A DNA stretch of 23,648 nt. Source: an uncultured Oscillospiraceae bacterium (GTDB taxonomy: Bacteria; Bacillota; Clostridia; Oscillospirales; Ruminococcaceae). Positions 15,177-23,514 of this stretch are shown one piece after another. The stretch spans positions 1 through 23,648 of the forward strand of contig CAKSGA010000025.1 in NCBI GenBank assembly GCA_934454435.1, written 5' to 3'. Position numbers and translations under genes: made by a program. The stretch's first letter is position 1. The number at the start of each line of letters is the position of its first letter. The notes below the pieces were generated by a model. That model had not been told where the DNA came from. It ran no database searches and was given only the letters and a program-made list of their open reading frames with translations.

Positions 15177-15198
15177 ATATACTTTTTTCGTATATAAT
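15177..15198 (+). promoter_or_regulatory. lysR -10 region with LysR-box-like dyad
   Basis: ATATAC-N7-GTATAT (15177-15195) contains a T-N11-A pattern typical of LysR-regulator boxes and overlaps a TATAAT at 15193-15198. It lies between the lysR and exporter genes, so it may serve autoregulation and control of the exporter. A good -35 was not found. Confidence 0.45.
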
Positions 15199-15225
15199 TA
15201 ATACTCTGGAAATATGGAGGCAGTG

Positions 15226-16092
15226 ATGGATCTGAAACAACTGCGGTATTTTGTCACCGTTGCGGAGGAGGGCACGATAAGCGCCGCCGCAAAGAAACTG
15301 TACATGTCACAGCCGCCGCTTAGCACGCAGATGAAGCTGCTGGAGCAGGAGATAGGCTGTCCGCTGTTCGAGCGTGGGCAGAAGCATATAAGGCTGACTG
15401 AAACAGGAAAGGTGCTGTATGACCGGGCGCAGAACCTCCTGCGAATGGAAGCCAGCATGCGGCAGGATCTTGAAGCCTGCTCCCGCATGGAAAAGGACAC
15501 GGTAAGACTGGGCGTGGTGTCGTCGGTGATATGCACCCATGCGGGGGACTGGATATCGGGATTTATTGCGGACAACAGCAGCGTGAGGTTCGAGCTGACC
15601 GAGGCGAATACATACTCGCTTCTTGAAAAGCTGCGGGCAGATATAATCCACGCAGCGCTGGTCCGCACGCCCTTTGCGGAAAGCGAACTGGAGGTACACG
15701 GTCTGCTGCGTGAGAAGATGATCGCAGTCTGCCCGAAAGGGACTTTTTCAGGCGGCGTGACCCTTGCGGAGCTCTCCACGCAGCCGCTTATATTATACCG
15801 CAGATGGGAGAGCATTATAAGGGACACGTTCAGCTCAATGGGCCTGGAGCTTCACTGTGTGTGCATATGCGACGACGCAAGGACCGTGGTAGGAATGGCG
15901 GAGCGCTCAGTTGGGTGCGCTATCGTCCCGCAGTCGGCGGCGGGTCTGGTGCACCGTGAACAGGCGGACTGCGTGGAGCTACCGGACTGCCCGGTTGAAA
16001 CCGAAATTGTGCTTGTACACAAGTCCAACGCATATATCCCGGAGAGTGTTCGGCGATTTATGCAGTATGTCGTGGAGTGCGTTCAGAAATGA
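15226..16092 (+). CDS. LysR-family transcriptional regulator
   Basis: The protein is 288 residues from ATG 15226, which has GGAGG 5 bases upstream; the ATG at 15214 overlaps that site and is unlikely. The N-terminal winged helix is complete: MDLKQLRYFVTVAEEGTISAAAKKLYMSQPPLSTQMKLLEQEIGCPLFERGQKHIRLTETGKVL. The rest is the two-lobed LysR effector domain (DTVRLGVVSSVICTHAG..., VVGMAERSVGCAIVPQSAAGLV). The effector is unknown. It is divergent from the ABC exporter genes, the usual arrangement for a LysR regulator and its target, so control of the exporter is a reasonable inference. A strong terminator follows. Confidence 0.92.
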   Translation: MDLKQLRYFVTVAEEGTISAAAKKLYMSQPPLSTQMKLLEQEIGCPLFERGQKHIRLTETGKVLYDRAQNLLRMEASMRQDLEACSRMEKDTVRLGVVSSVICTHAGDWISGFIADNSSVRFELTEANTYSLLEKLRADIIHAALVRTPFAESELEVHGLLREKMIAVCPKGTFSGGVTLAELSTQPLILYRRWESIIRDTFSSMGLELHCVCICDDARTVVGMAERSVGCAIVPQSAAGLVHREQADCVELPDCPVETEIVLVHKSNAYIPESVRRFMQYVVECVQK

Positions 16093-16131
16093 AAACAGGC
16101 TGTGATCTTCGGATCGCAGCCTGTTTTTTTA
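16093..16131. terminator. Terminator between lysR and the GH5 gene
   Basis: AAACAGGCTGTGATC-TTCG-GATCGCAGCCTGTTT (one G-U/mismatch position) is followed by T on the plus strand; on the minus strand four T follow. It probably stops both convergent transcripts. Confidence 0.85.
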
Positions 16132-16140
16132 TGAGTTCCT

Positions 16141-17979
16141 TCAGGAAGTATGCACGGTAAATGTGATAGAGATCGTGTCAACGTAGGTTTTCTGACCCAG
16201 GTTCATGATCTGTGCGGTGCAGTCGGTTAAGTCGCCGTCGGGAGTACGTGCTTCCTTTGGCAGACTGGACACCCATGCATTATAGAGGTTCACACGGGTG
16301 CAGTGCTTGTCGTCACTGGTGGTGAACTCCCTGCCGTCAAGCTGATAGGGAGCATTATTGATAAGTATCTTGTCGATGGTGATTGTGCAGCCCGGGAAGA
16401 GGTCCTCGCCGTTGGAGATACCCAGCGCAGCGAACGCAACGCCATTTGCTGAGCCCGCTCCGGTGAAGTCAAGACTGACGGTGTATGTGCCCTCGCCGGT
16501 GATGAGCGCATTCGTTTCCTTTATGCCCTTGGTCTTGTTGGTGGGGTCGTACTGGTCGCCGACGCTGTAGCACTTGGTGTAATCGGCGCTCTGGTACATT
16601 ATCCATGCGATGGCTGCGTCGTCAGAGGGAGCAAGATCAACGTCCTCCATAGCGCTGTCCTCGGCCGCCTGGCGGGTCTCTTCGATACGGGTCCTGGCTT
16701 CGGACTTTATATCGTCAACAGACTTGCCCTCTTCGCTGGAGTAAGCACGGCTGCTGAACAGCTCTGCAAGACCCTCGTCTGAAAGAGTGTTTGTCATGCG
16801 CTTGTAGAAGTTGCTGCAGTCCCACAGAACGGGGCATAAGTCGTAAAGGTCGCAGTTGTCCATGAGGTTGGAGTAGAACAGTTCAGTGTCGTCCTTTATG
16901 CCGCCGTTCTTCTTCATTACAGCGTATTCGCCGATGACCACGCCGTAGCCCTGGTCTGAGAACTTGCTGAGCTTCTCGAACAGGCCGTTCATCTCGTCAT
17001 AGTCCCCGGGGGAGCCCCACTGGTTCACACCGTCGGTACCGCAGTAGTCCCAGGGAGTGTAGTAGTGCACCGAGAGGAGAAGCTTGCTGTCGGCGGTGTC
17101 CTCCGGCATTACGAAGCGGTCGTCGCAGGTCTTGGTGATGTCGGTGTTGTAGCCGGCTATCAGCAGGAAGCGGTCGGAGTTCTTTCCGCCCAGGGAGCGT
17201 ATAGTCTTTACGAACTCGCTGTTTATCTCGTTGGTCTTTTCGTAACATTCACTTTCGGTCAGGACGCCCCTGGAGCCGGTGATGTCCTTGTCGTTCAGCC
17301 GGTCGCCGAGCTCCTCGTTTGCAGACTCGAATATCAGCTTGTAGGAGCGGTCGGCGAAGTGCTCGCCTATCTGTGTCCACATGGACTTGTACATGTCCAT
17401 TGCCTGGTCACGTACCGCCTGGTCAGCGGCACCGAACATTCCCCACCAGCTTCCGTCCCAGTGGTCGTTGATAATGACGTACATGTCGGCGTCCAGAGCC
17501 CAGGTCACTACCTCGTCCACACGGTCCATAAGACGGCTGTCGATGGTGTAGTCGCCGCTTTCAAAGTACATTCCGTTGGTCCAGGCTATCGGGATACGAA
17601 TGGTGTCGAAGCCGGCGTTTTTCATGCCCTGTATCATTTCCTGGGTGGTCGTGGGCTGTCCCCATGATGTCTCGGCGAGCGTAGGACTTGATCCGCTGAG
17701 ATATCCCTGATGGTTGTACGCCTCCAGCGTGTTGCCGAGGTTTATTCCGTTTCCCATTGCCCTTATGACTTCCAGTGACGTCATGGTGTTGCCGGAAGCA
17801 TTGTCGGGCTGGGGATCTTCGCCTGCGTTTGATGCTGCCGTGCTGTCGCTCCCGGAGCTGCTGGGTGAGCTATCCGTGTTTCCGGAGCTGCTTGCTTCGG
17901 ACTTTGAACAGCCCGTGAGCGCCATTATGCCCGCAAGAGCTGCGGCAAGTATCGAATTCCTTATGCTGATCGAGTTCAT
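16141..17979 (-). CDS. GH5 endoglucanase-type cellulase, lipoprotein
   Basis: The protein is 612 residues from ATG 17977-17979 (AGGTTTCA upstream). It has a lipoprotein signal with lipobox LTGC (Cys24), then a Ser/Gly/Asp-rich linker (25-65), so it is anchored on the cell surface. The GH5 TIM barrel covers about 67-415: MGNGINLGNTLEAY, TSWGQPTTTQEMIQGMKNAGFDTIRIPIAW, VIINDHWDG, KLIFESANEE with acid/base Glu222, HYYTPWDYCG, and VVIGEYA with nucleophile Glu351. The match to GH5 cellulases of Clostridia is good; beta-1,4-glucan is the likely substrate. A C-terminal region (about 455-612) has a beta-rich, CBM-like look but was not recognised. No dockerin repeat was seen. It has its own promoter at 18029-18057. 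Confidence 0.9.
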   Translation of the reverse strand: MNSISIRNSILAAALAGIMALTGCSKSEASSSGNTDSSPSSSGSDSTAASNAGEDPQPDNASGNTMTSLEVIRAMGNGINLGNTLEAYNHQGYLSGSSPTLAETSWGQPTTTQEMIQGMKNAGFDTIRIPIAWTNGMYFESGDYTIDSRLMDRVDEVVTWALDADMYVIINDHWDGSWWGMFGAADQAVRDQAMDMYKSMWTQIGEHFADRSYKLIFESANEELGDRLNDKDITGSRGVLTESECYEKTNEINSEFVKTIRSLGGKNSDRFLLIAGYNTDITKTCDDRFVMPEDTADSKLLLSVHYYTPWDYCGTDGVNQWGSPGDYDEMNGLFEKLSKFSDQGYGVVIGEYAVMKKNGGIKDDTELFYSNLMDNCDLYDLCPVLWDCSNFYKRMTNTLSDEGLAELFSSRAYSSEEGKSVDDIKSEARTRIEETRQAAEDSAMEDVDLAPSDDAAIAWIMYQSADYTKCYSVGDQYDPTNKTKGIKETNALITGEGTYTVSLDFTGAGSANGVAFAALGISNGEDLFPGCTITIDKILINNAPYQLDGREFTTSDDKHCTRVNLYNAWVSSLPKEARTPDGDLTDCTAQIMNLGQKTYVDTISITFTVHTS

Positions 17980-18028
17980 TGAAACCTCCATATTTAAGTA
18001 TAGAATGCCAGCTAAAACGATTACACAT

Positions 18029-18057
18029 ATTCTATCACATCAAAATGATAAATTCAA
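18029..18057 (-). promoter_or_regulatory. Promoter of the GH5 gene
   Basis: Minus-strand TTGAAT (18052-18057) and TAGAAT (18029-18034) are 17 bases apart, about 50 bases before the start codon. Confidence 0.65.
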
Positions 18058-18159
18058 GCGGTTTTGTGAATATTTTTTATAGAAAGTGCCCAAAAGAACA
18101 AATCGTTATATTTCTCGGGAAAAAAATTCTGTTTTAATGCCATAAAATGACACATTCGC

Positions 18160-18188
18160 TTGATTTTTCGGAGGATTTGCACTATAAT
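18160..18188 (+). promoter_or_regulatory. Promoter upstream of the hybrid kinase operon
   Basis: TTGATT (18160-18165) and TATAAT (18183-18188) are 17 bases apart. Transcription should start near 18195, about the first bases of the inverted-repeat element, giving a leader of about 220 bases before the kinase ATG. Confidence 0.7.
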
Positions 18189-18193
18189 ATATT

Positions 18194-18391
18194 AAGGTCA
18201 CCTCTAAAACCCTTGTTTGAGTGAAAATGTGTATAGCACGCCGCCTGCTTCTGTCAACGAACGAAATTTCTGATGCGACGGCGTCCATGTCGTCGCTCGG
18301 TTATTTCACTCTGCAACATCGTGTGCCCCTCCTCGCATTCGGCGCACTCTACCCATTTTCCCTTTTCAAACCGGTTTTTAGAGGTTCCCTT
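18194..18391. repeat. 198-bp element with long inverted ends (MITE or structured leader)
   Basis: The ends read AAGGTCACCTCTAAAA (left) and, reversed, AAGGGAACCTCTAAAA (right); the similarity continues through GTTTGA and GAAAATG for about 35 bases with small gaps. Inside, GAGTGAAA (18220-18227) pairs with TTTCACTC (18305-18312) around ACGCCG/CGGCGT, and GTGTGC pairs with GCGCAC near 18321-18345. No convincing gene lies inside. It may be a mobile non-autonomous repeat or a folded 5' leader of the kinase mRNA. Confidence 0.6.
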
Positions 18392-18413
18392 CAGAGAAAA
18401 GGCAGGTAAGAAA

Positions 18414-20666
18414 ATGAAAAAATTTGTAAATAAAGCTCTGGCAGATACCGGGAATTTATCAGAAAGCGACCTGCAGGAAGTCAGACCGGATTACGTCAAG
18501 TGGCGTAAAAGGCTGTTCTATCTGAATCTGGTCATTGCAGTGATAGTTTTCGTGATGGAGATTTTCGTTAATATAATCCTCATCGTGGAGGACAAGGTGG
18601 AAACCGGTTTTTTACGGCAGTGTGTCCTGTACTTGCTGAGACCTTCCGGGCTGGATTTTCTCGCTGTTCTCACCGACCATATACTGCTGAAACACTTCCC
18701 TGAGAAGAACTGGCTGCTCAACTACACTATGGTGCTGACCGTCGCATTCATGTGTACCGTTATTGCCGTGACGCACTACGTTTTTTCGATAACCATGACG
18801 GTATTCGTGATGCCGGTGCTTCTGACGGTTATCTTCGGGAACCGGCGGCTTGCGGACACCACTGCGCTTTTCTGCTGCTTCGGGCTTCTGCTCGCTGTGA
18901 CCTGGCGCTGTATTGACGGTACGGAAACAGTAAAGTATTACGTTATTCCTGAAATGGTCATTGCACTGGGCCAGATACTTATTTCGGTGATAGTTGCCAG
19001 GGTGCTTATCTCGATTATGGAACAGCAGAACAGAAAACTGCTGAACGCCATCGCCAAGGAGAAGCGCTCCCAGGAGGAAGCCCTCGCCGCAAACAGGGCG
19101 AAGAGCACGTTCCTTGCGAACATGTCGCATGAAATACGCACGCCTATCAACGCAATCCTCGGCATGAATGAGATGATACTGCGTGAGGAAAAGGACCCGG
19201 AGATACGCAGCTACTCCGAGAATATCCGGACCGCCGGAAGCTCGCTGCTTGCCATAATCAATGATGTTCTGGACATCTCAAAGATAGAATCCGGCAGGCT
19301 GGAGATAGTAACCAGCGAGTACGAGCTGAGCTCCCTTGTGAGCGACTGCTGCAGCATGGTGGCTGTACGTGCCCGGGATAAGGGACTTGACCTCAACGTA
19401 GTATGCGAGGGCACAGTCCCACTGAAGCTCCAGGGTGATGAAACGCATATCCGCCAGGTAGTGGTGAACCTCCTGACCAATGCGGTAAAGTACACCGAAA
19501 AGGGGTCCGTTACCCTGAGAGTGAGCGGCAGCGTTACTGAGGACATATGTCAGCTCAGGTTTTCCGTCAGGGATACCGGCATAGGAATTTCTGAAGAGGA
19601 CCAGAATAAGCTGTTCGATCAGTTCCAGCGTCTGGAGCTCATGCATAACCGGAATATCGAGGGCACCGGGCTGGGTCTTGCGATAGTTAAGAAGCTCAGT
19701 GACCTGATGGGGGGAAGAGTGACTGTCCACAGTTCACACGGCGAGGGCAGCGAGTTCACCTTTGAGCTCCCGCAGAAGCTGGGCAGCGATCCGGAGTATG
19801 GCAAGATAAGCGTGAATTATTCTTCGACCGGGCAGAGCGTATATTCGCATTCCTTTGAGGCACCGGACGCACATATACTTGTTGTGGACGATCTTCCGGT
19901 CAATCAGCTTGTGATCGTGAACCTGCTGAAGGATACCCGTATACATATCGACACCGCAGGCAGCGGCAGGGAGTGCCTTGAGCTCTCCGCAAGGAAGCAC
20001 TATGACCTTATCCTGATGGACCACATGATGCCCGAGATGGACGGTATAGAAACGTACCACCGGCTCCGCAGCGACAGCGCTTCGCCGAACTCCGCAACGC
20101 CGGTGATAATGCTGACGGCCAACGCCCTTGCGGGAATGCGTGAGGAGTATCTTGACGAGGGCTTTGCGGACTACATAACGAAGCCCGTCCGTGGAGAAAA
20201 GCTGGAGGAAGTCATCAGCCGAAATCTTCCGGCTGACCTGTTGCTTCCGCCCTCCGAGCCGGCAGAAGAGAAGCCTGCTGATACCGGGGCGTTTGCCGGG
20301 CTGACTGAAAAGCTCCCGCAGCTCAATATAAAAATGGCGATGATGTACTGCTGCGAAAGCCCGGAGCTGTATCTTGACATTCTGAAAGACTATTCTGACG
20401 GTGGGAGATACGAGCAGATGCAGCGTGCATTTGCGGAGAAGCGGTGGGAGGACTATCGTATATGTGCCCACTCGCTGAAGAGCACCTCCCGGACGATAGG
20501 GCTTGACGGGCTTTCCGAGCGTGCCCGGGCGTCTGAATTTGCCCTGAAGAACGGCTGTACCGGGTTCGCCGAGCTGAACCATGAAGAATTGATGAAAGAA
20601 TACAGCGAAGCGCTGGATATCATCAGGGAATACCTGAACAGAAAGAAAGAGATCACCAATGCCTGA
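18414..20666 (+). CDS. Hybrid sensor histidine kinase (HisKA-HATPase-REC-HPt)
   Basis: The protein is 750 residues from ATG 18414, with GGCAGG 7 bases upstream; the frame also stays open upstream through the repeat element but that part looks non-coding. About six membrane helices cover 32-205 with no large extracellular domain. A short coiled coil leads to HisKA (phospho-acceptor His239 in MSHEIRTPINAILG). The ATPase domain follows (N-box near 352-356, DTGIG 387-391, GTGLGL 417-422), then a receiver (HILVVDDLPVNQ, phospho-acceptor Asp536 in LMDHMMPEMDG, K590), then an HPt domain (His686 in CAHSLKSTS). Such kinases relay phosphate His-Asp-His to a separate response regulator, which is not in the window. 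It overlaps the RNA methyltransferase gene by 8 bases. The signal is unknown. Confidence 0.93.
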   Translation: MKKFVNKALADTGNLSESDLQEVRPDYVKWRKRLFYLNLVIAVIVFVMEIFVNIILIVEDKVETGFLRQCVLYLLRPSGLDFLAVLTDHILLKHFPEKNWLLNYTMVLTVAFMCTVIAVTHYVFSITMTVFVMPVLLTVIFGNRRLADTTALFCCFGLLLAVTWRCIDGTETVKYYVIPEMVIALGQILISVIVARVLISIMEQQNRKLLNAIAKEKRSQEEALAANRAKSTFLANMSHEIRTPINAILGMNEMILREEKDPEIRSYSENIRTAGSSLLAIINDVLDISKIESGRLEIVTSEYELSSLVSDCCSMVAVRARDKGLDLNVVCEGTVPLKLQGDETHIRQVVVNLLTNAVKYTEKGSVTLRVSGSVTEDICQLRFSVRDTGIGISEEDQNKLFDQFQRLELMHNRNIEGTGLGLAIVKKLSDLMGGRVTVHSSHGEGSEFTFELPQKLGSDPEYGKISVNYSSTGQSVYSHSFEAPDAHILVVDDLPVNQLVIVNLLKDTRIHIDTAGSGRECLELSARKHYDLILMDHMMPEMDGIETYHRLRSDSASPNSATPVIMLTANALAGMREEYLDEGFADYITKPVRGEKLEEVISRNLPADLLLPPSEPAEEKPADTGAFAGLTEKLPQLNIKMAMMYCCESPELYLDILKDYSDGGRYEQMQRAFAEKRWEDYRICAHSLKSTSRTIGLDGLSERARASEFALKNGCTGFAELNHEELMKEYSEALDIIREYLNRKKEITNA

Positions 20667-21492
20667 ATTCATTGAAATAAACGACCTCAACGCCCCCGGC
20701 TGCGAGCTCTACACCCGCCTTACCGAAGCCCAGCTCCGTAACCGCCTGGAGCCTGAAAAGGGAATATTCATCGCAGAAAGTCCCAAGGTGATAAAGCTTG
20801 CGATAGAAAACGGCTGCGAGCTGGTGTCGATACTGACCGAGAAGCGCTGCCTTGACGGCTGCGCCAGGGAGATAATGGAGATTTGCGGAGATATCCCGGT
20901 TTACCTTGCGCCGGAGGAGGTGCTTTCCCGGATGACCGGTTACAGGCTCAACAGGGGAGTGCTCTGCGCCGTGCGCCGCCCGAAGCCACGTTCCGCTGAG
21001 GATATATGCCGCAAAGCCCATCGTGTCGCAGTCCTTGAAAACATTGTGGACAGCACGAACATAGGCGCCGTGTTTCGTTCTGCGGCGGCGCTGGGTATAG
21101 ACGCAGTACTGCTGACCCCTTCCTGCTGCGACCCTCTGCTGCGGCGTGCTGTGCGTGTCAGTATGGGTACTGTTCTGCTGGTCCCCTGGGCGACCATTGG
21201 CGAGGAACCCTCGGACTGGCCCGGTAAGGGTCTGGAGCTGCTGAATTCCTGGGGGTTCAGGACCGCTGCGATGGCGCTGAGCGATCGTTCCGTCAGCATT
21301 GACGACCCACGGCTTGCTGCGGAGGATAAGCTGGCGATAGTTCTCGGCACCGAGGGTGACGGGCTCTCTCACAGCACCATTGCGGGCTGCGACTATACGG
21401 TAAAGATACCCATGTCACTGGGTGTGGACTCCCTCAACGTTGCTGCTGCGGGCGCTGTTGCGTTCTGGCAGCTCAGGTGGGATAAGGACTGA
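20659..21492 (+). CDS. TrmH/SpoU-family RNA 2'-O-methyltransferase
   Basis: The 277-residue protein has an N-terminal substrate-binding part (1-105: LRNRLEPEKGIFIAESPKVIKLAI, LNRGVLCAVRRP) and a SPOUT catalytic domain. Motif 1 is LENIVDSTNIGAVFRSAAALG (126-146; Asn134, Arg140), motif 2 is IVLGTEGDGLS (227-237; Glu232), and motif 3 is IPMSLGVDSLNVAAAGAV (250-267; Asn260). It uses S-adenosylmethionine to methylate a ribose in rRNA or tRNA; the exact site cannot be told. Its start overlaps the kinase stop by 8 bases and the AraC gene starts 1 base after its stop, so it is translated as part of the same operon. Confidence 0.92.
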   Translation: MPEFIEINDLNAPGCELYTRLTEAQLRNRLEPEKGIFIAESPKVIKLAIENGCELVSILTEKRCLDGCAREIMEICGDIPVYLAPEEVLSRMTGYRLNRGVLCAVRRPKPRSAEDICRKAHRVAVLENIVDSTNIGAVFRSAAALGIDAVLLTPSCCDPLLRRAVRVSMGTVLLVPWATIGEEPSDWPGKGLELLNSWGFRTAAMALSDRSVSIDDPRLAAEDKLAIVLGTEGDGLSHSTIAGCDYTVKIPMSLGVDSLNVAAAGAVAFWQLRWDKD

Positions 21493-21493
21493 T

Positions 21494-22360
21494 ATGTACT
21501 TTCTTTATGAAGAGGGCGACGTGCTCAATCGCCCAGTGGAGTGCTTTTATTTTGACACGGCGTCAAAGTATTTCCCTGTGCACGCTCACTGGCATTTTTA
21601 TATGGAACTTGTGCTGATGCTGGAGGGCAGCGTTGTGATGTCCAGCGGCTCTGAGAAATTCACGCTGAATGCGGGGGAGATGGTGCTGTTTCACCCGAAA
21701 GCGGTGCATTCCATGATGGAGGGAGCCGCCCGATATGCGGTCATCAAGCTGGATATCAGCCGAATGAACCTTACGCCCAGTTATGCGCCGAAGCTCCGCA
21801 GCATATTCCGCAGCGCCGAGAGAAAGGGCATGAACACACGGTTCACCCGTGATCAGACGGAAGCGCTCGGGGCGGAGGAGATCTTTGCACGGTGCATTGA
21901 TGAGATGTCACGCCAGAAATACGGCTTTGACCTGGTAATAAGAACTGACCTGTACCGTCTGCTGATCAATATTCTGCGCTGCTGGCAGACCAAGGGCTTT
22001 TCAGTGGACAGCGAAGCCTACACCGAGGACTCAAAGTATGACATCTATAACATCACGGAGTACATTGATCAGCACCTGGCGGACGGCGTGCAGGTGTCGG
22101 AGGTCGCAGAGCAGTGCGGTATGAGCTATTCCTATTTCGCCAAGAAGTTTCTGGCGGTTTACGGTAAGACCTGCAAGGAATACATCGAGGAAATGCGAAT
22201 ATTCAAGGCGGAAGAGTTCCTGATATTCACCGATTTTGATCTGGACAGAATAAGCGCCGAAACGGGCTTCACGGACGCCCCGCACCTGATAAGGAGCTTC
22301 AGAAAGTTGCGTGGAGTGACCCCGAGAAGGTTCAGGCTGGATAACAAAAACGGACTGTAA
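21494..22360 (+). CDS. AraC-family transcriptional regulator with cupin sensor domain
   Basis: The protein is 288 residues from ATG 21494, one base after the methyltransferase TGA, with AAGGA upstream; the longer frame inside the methyltransferase gene was rejected. The N-terminal half is a cupin-like ligand domain (FPVHAHWHFYMELVLMLEGSVVMSSG... GEMVLFHPKAVHSM). The C-terminal 100 residues hold two helix-turn-helix units (VSEVAEQCGMSYSYFAKKFLAVYGKTCKEYI and LDRISAETGFTDAPHLIRSFRKLRGVTPRRFR). There is no receiver domain, so it is not the phosphorelay output of the kinase. Many such regulators in gut Clostridia sense sugars; the target here is unknown. A terminator overlaps its stop codon. Confidence 0.9.
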   Translation: MYFLYEEGDVLNRPVECFYFDTASKYFPVHAHWHFYMELVLMLEGSVVMSSGSEKFTLNAGEMVLFHPKAVHSMMEGAARYAVIKLDISRMNLTPSYAPKLRSIFRSAERKGMNTRFTRDQTEALGAEEIFARCIDEMSRQKYGFDLVIRTDLYRLLINILRCWQTKGFSVDSEAYTEDSKYDIYNITEYIDQHLADGVQVSEVAEQCGMSYSYFAKKFLAVYGKTCKEYIEEMRIFKAEEFLIFTDFDLDRISAETGFTDAPHLIRSFRKLRGVTPRRFRLDNKNGL

Positions 22361-22380
22361 AAGCTACAGTCCGTCTTTGT
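22350..22380 (+). terminator. Terminator of the kinase operon
   Basis: ACGGACTGTA (22350-22359) pairs with TACAGTCCGT (22365-22374) around a 5-base loop, followed by a CTTTGTT run. The stem includes the AraC stop codon. Confidence 0.75.
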
Positions 22381-22388
22381 TAGCTTAT

Positions 22389-23156
22389 TTACTTTACGCC
22401 CCGCACTCCGGTGATGTCCTTGATAACTTCGCCTGCGATGATAAGTCCGACAACTGATGGGACGAAAGCGTTGCTGCCTGGTACCTGGTTGCGCTGGGTG
22501 CATTTGCGTGCGGTCCCGGGAGGGCAGATGCAGTTCTGCTTGCAGCTTATCGCCATGTCGTCCACCGGCGTCATTGGCTTTTCGGTGGAGTATACGACTT
22601 TCAGCTTGCGTATGCCACGCTTTTTCAGTTCATAGCGCATTACCCTGGCGAGAGGGCAGACTGACGTGCTGTAAATGTCCGATACCTGAAACCGTGTGGG
22701 ATCGACCTTGTTCCCGGCGCCCATGGAGCAGATTATGGGCGTACGGCATTTGTCGGCATTCATTACAAGCTCTATTTTTCCGGTTACTGTGTCTATGGCG
22801 TCAACAACATAGTCGTATTGTGTGAAATCGAACTGGTCGGCGGTCTCCGGCATGTAAAAGGTCTTATATGTGTTGATGGTCATGTCCGGGTTTATCTCCA
22901 GAAGGCGCTCCTTTGCAACATCTATCTTGAGCTTCCCGACGGTCTTTCTGGTCGCAAAAATCTGGCGGTTGATGTTGGTAAGGCAGACACGGTCATCATC
23001 TATGAGGTCAAGGGTGCCTACTCCGCTTCTTGCGAGGGCTTCCGCTGTAAACCCGCCGACTCCGCCTATTCCGAATATCGCCACACGGGAATTTGCAAGC
23101 TTCTCCATTGCTTCTTTCCCGAAGATCAGTTCTGTTCTTGAAAACTGGTTAAGCAT
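22389..23156 (-). CDS. tcdA: tRNA threonylcarbamoyladenosine dehydratase-like protein (ThiF/E1 family)
   Basis: The protein is 255 residues from ATG 23154-23156, with AAAGGAG 7 bases upstream. The E1-like adenylation domain is clear: VAIFGIGGVGGFTAEALARSGVGTLDLIDDD (ATP loop at 29-35), then NINRQIFA (61-68), then KLKIDVAKERLLEINP. Later come DYVVDAIDTVTGKIELV and a C-terminal part with CKQNCICPPGTARKCTQRNQVPGSNAFVPSVVGLIIAGEVIKD, whose NAFVPSVVG end is typical of TcdA/YgdL. TcdA uses ATP to cyclise t6A to ct6A in tRNA. It lacks a fused rhodanese or ubiquitin-like domain. It is a stand-alone gene that converges on the kinase operon. Confidence 0.88.
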   Translation of the reverse strand: MLNQFSRTELIFGKEAMEKLANSRVAIFGIGGVGGFTAEALARSGVGTLDLIDDDRVCLTNINRQIFATRKTVGKLKIDVAKERLLEINPDMTINTYKTFYMPETADQFDFTQYDYVVDAIDTVTGKIELVMNADKCRTPIICSMGAGNKVDPTRFQVSDIYSTSVCPLARVMRYELKKRGIRKLKVVYSTEKPMTPVDDMAISCKQNCICPPGTARKCTQRNQVPGSNAFVPSVVGLIIAGEVIKDITGVRGVK

Positions 23157-23335
23157 GTGTGTGCTCCTTTTCTTATAAAACATATCATTATGATATATTA
23201 TAGCCTATCATGGTCCCGTTGTCAATACATGACCCGGAGAATTTTGATTTCAGATTGTACGTTTATGCGTTAATTTGCACAAATTCAATATTGCCAGATT
23301 GTAACTTCCGATAATTTAAGGAATACGTGCGTTAT

Positions 23336-23492
23336 GTAACATTAGGTGTATCATTATTTTGCATAAAAATATAGAAATATTTGAAGAATGCTATTGCTTT
23401 TTTGGAAATTGTGTGATAGAATAGTGATAATAGGGTTCAGGTATAACCTAATGTTACGGCTTAATCTCTTTTGATTTACCTAATTTACCTAA
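23336..23492. promoter_or_regulatory. ACCTAA boxes and dyad around the DHH gene promoter
   Basis: GTAACATTAGGT (23336-23347) and ACCTAATGTTAC (23446-23457) are perfect inverted repeats 98 bases apart. Two tandem TTTACCTAA copies follow (23475-23483, 23484-23492). Between the arms is a promoter, TTGCTT (23394-23399) and TAGAAT (23417-23422) with a 17-base spacer. The layout suggests a regulator that binds ACCTAA sites on both sides of the promoter. The rest of 23157-23335 holds no gene I can see. Confidence 0.5.
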
Positions 23493-23514
23493 ATAATCGT
23501 GAAGGAGGACTTTC

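Noticed and set aside
19734..20690. Long minus-strand frame opposite the hybrid kinase
   Set aside because: It lies antisense to the receiver and HPt domains, which are strongly supported; no domain seen in it.
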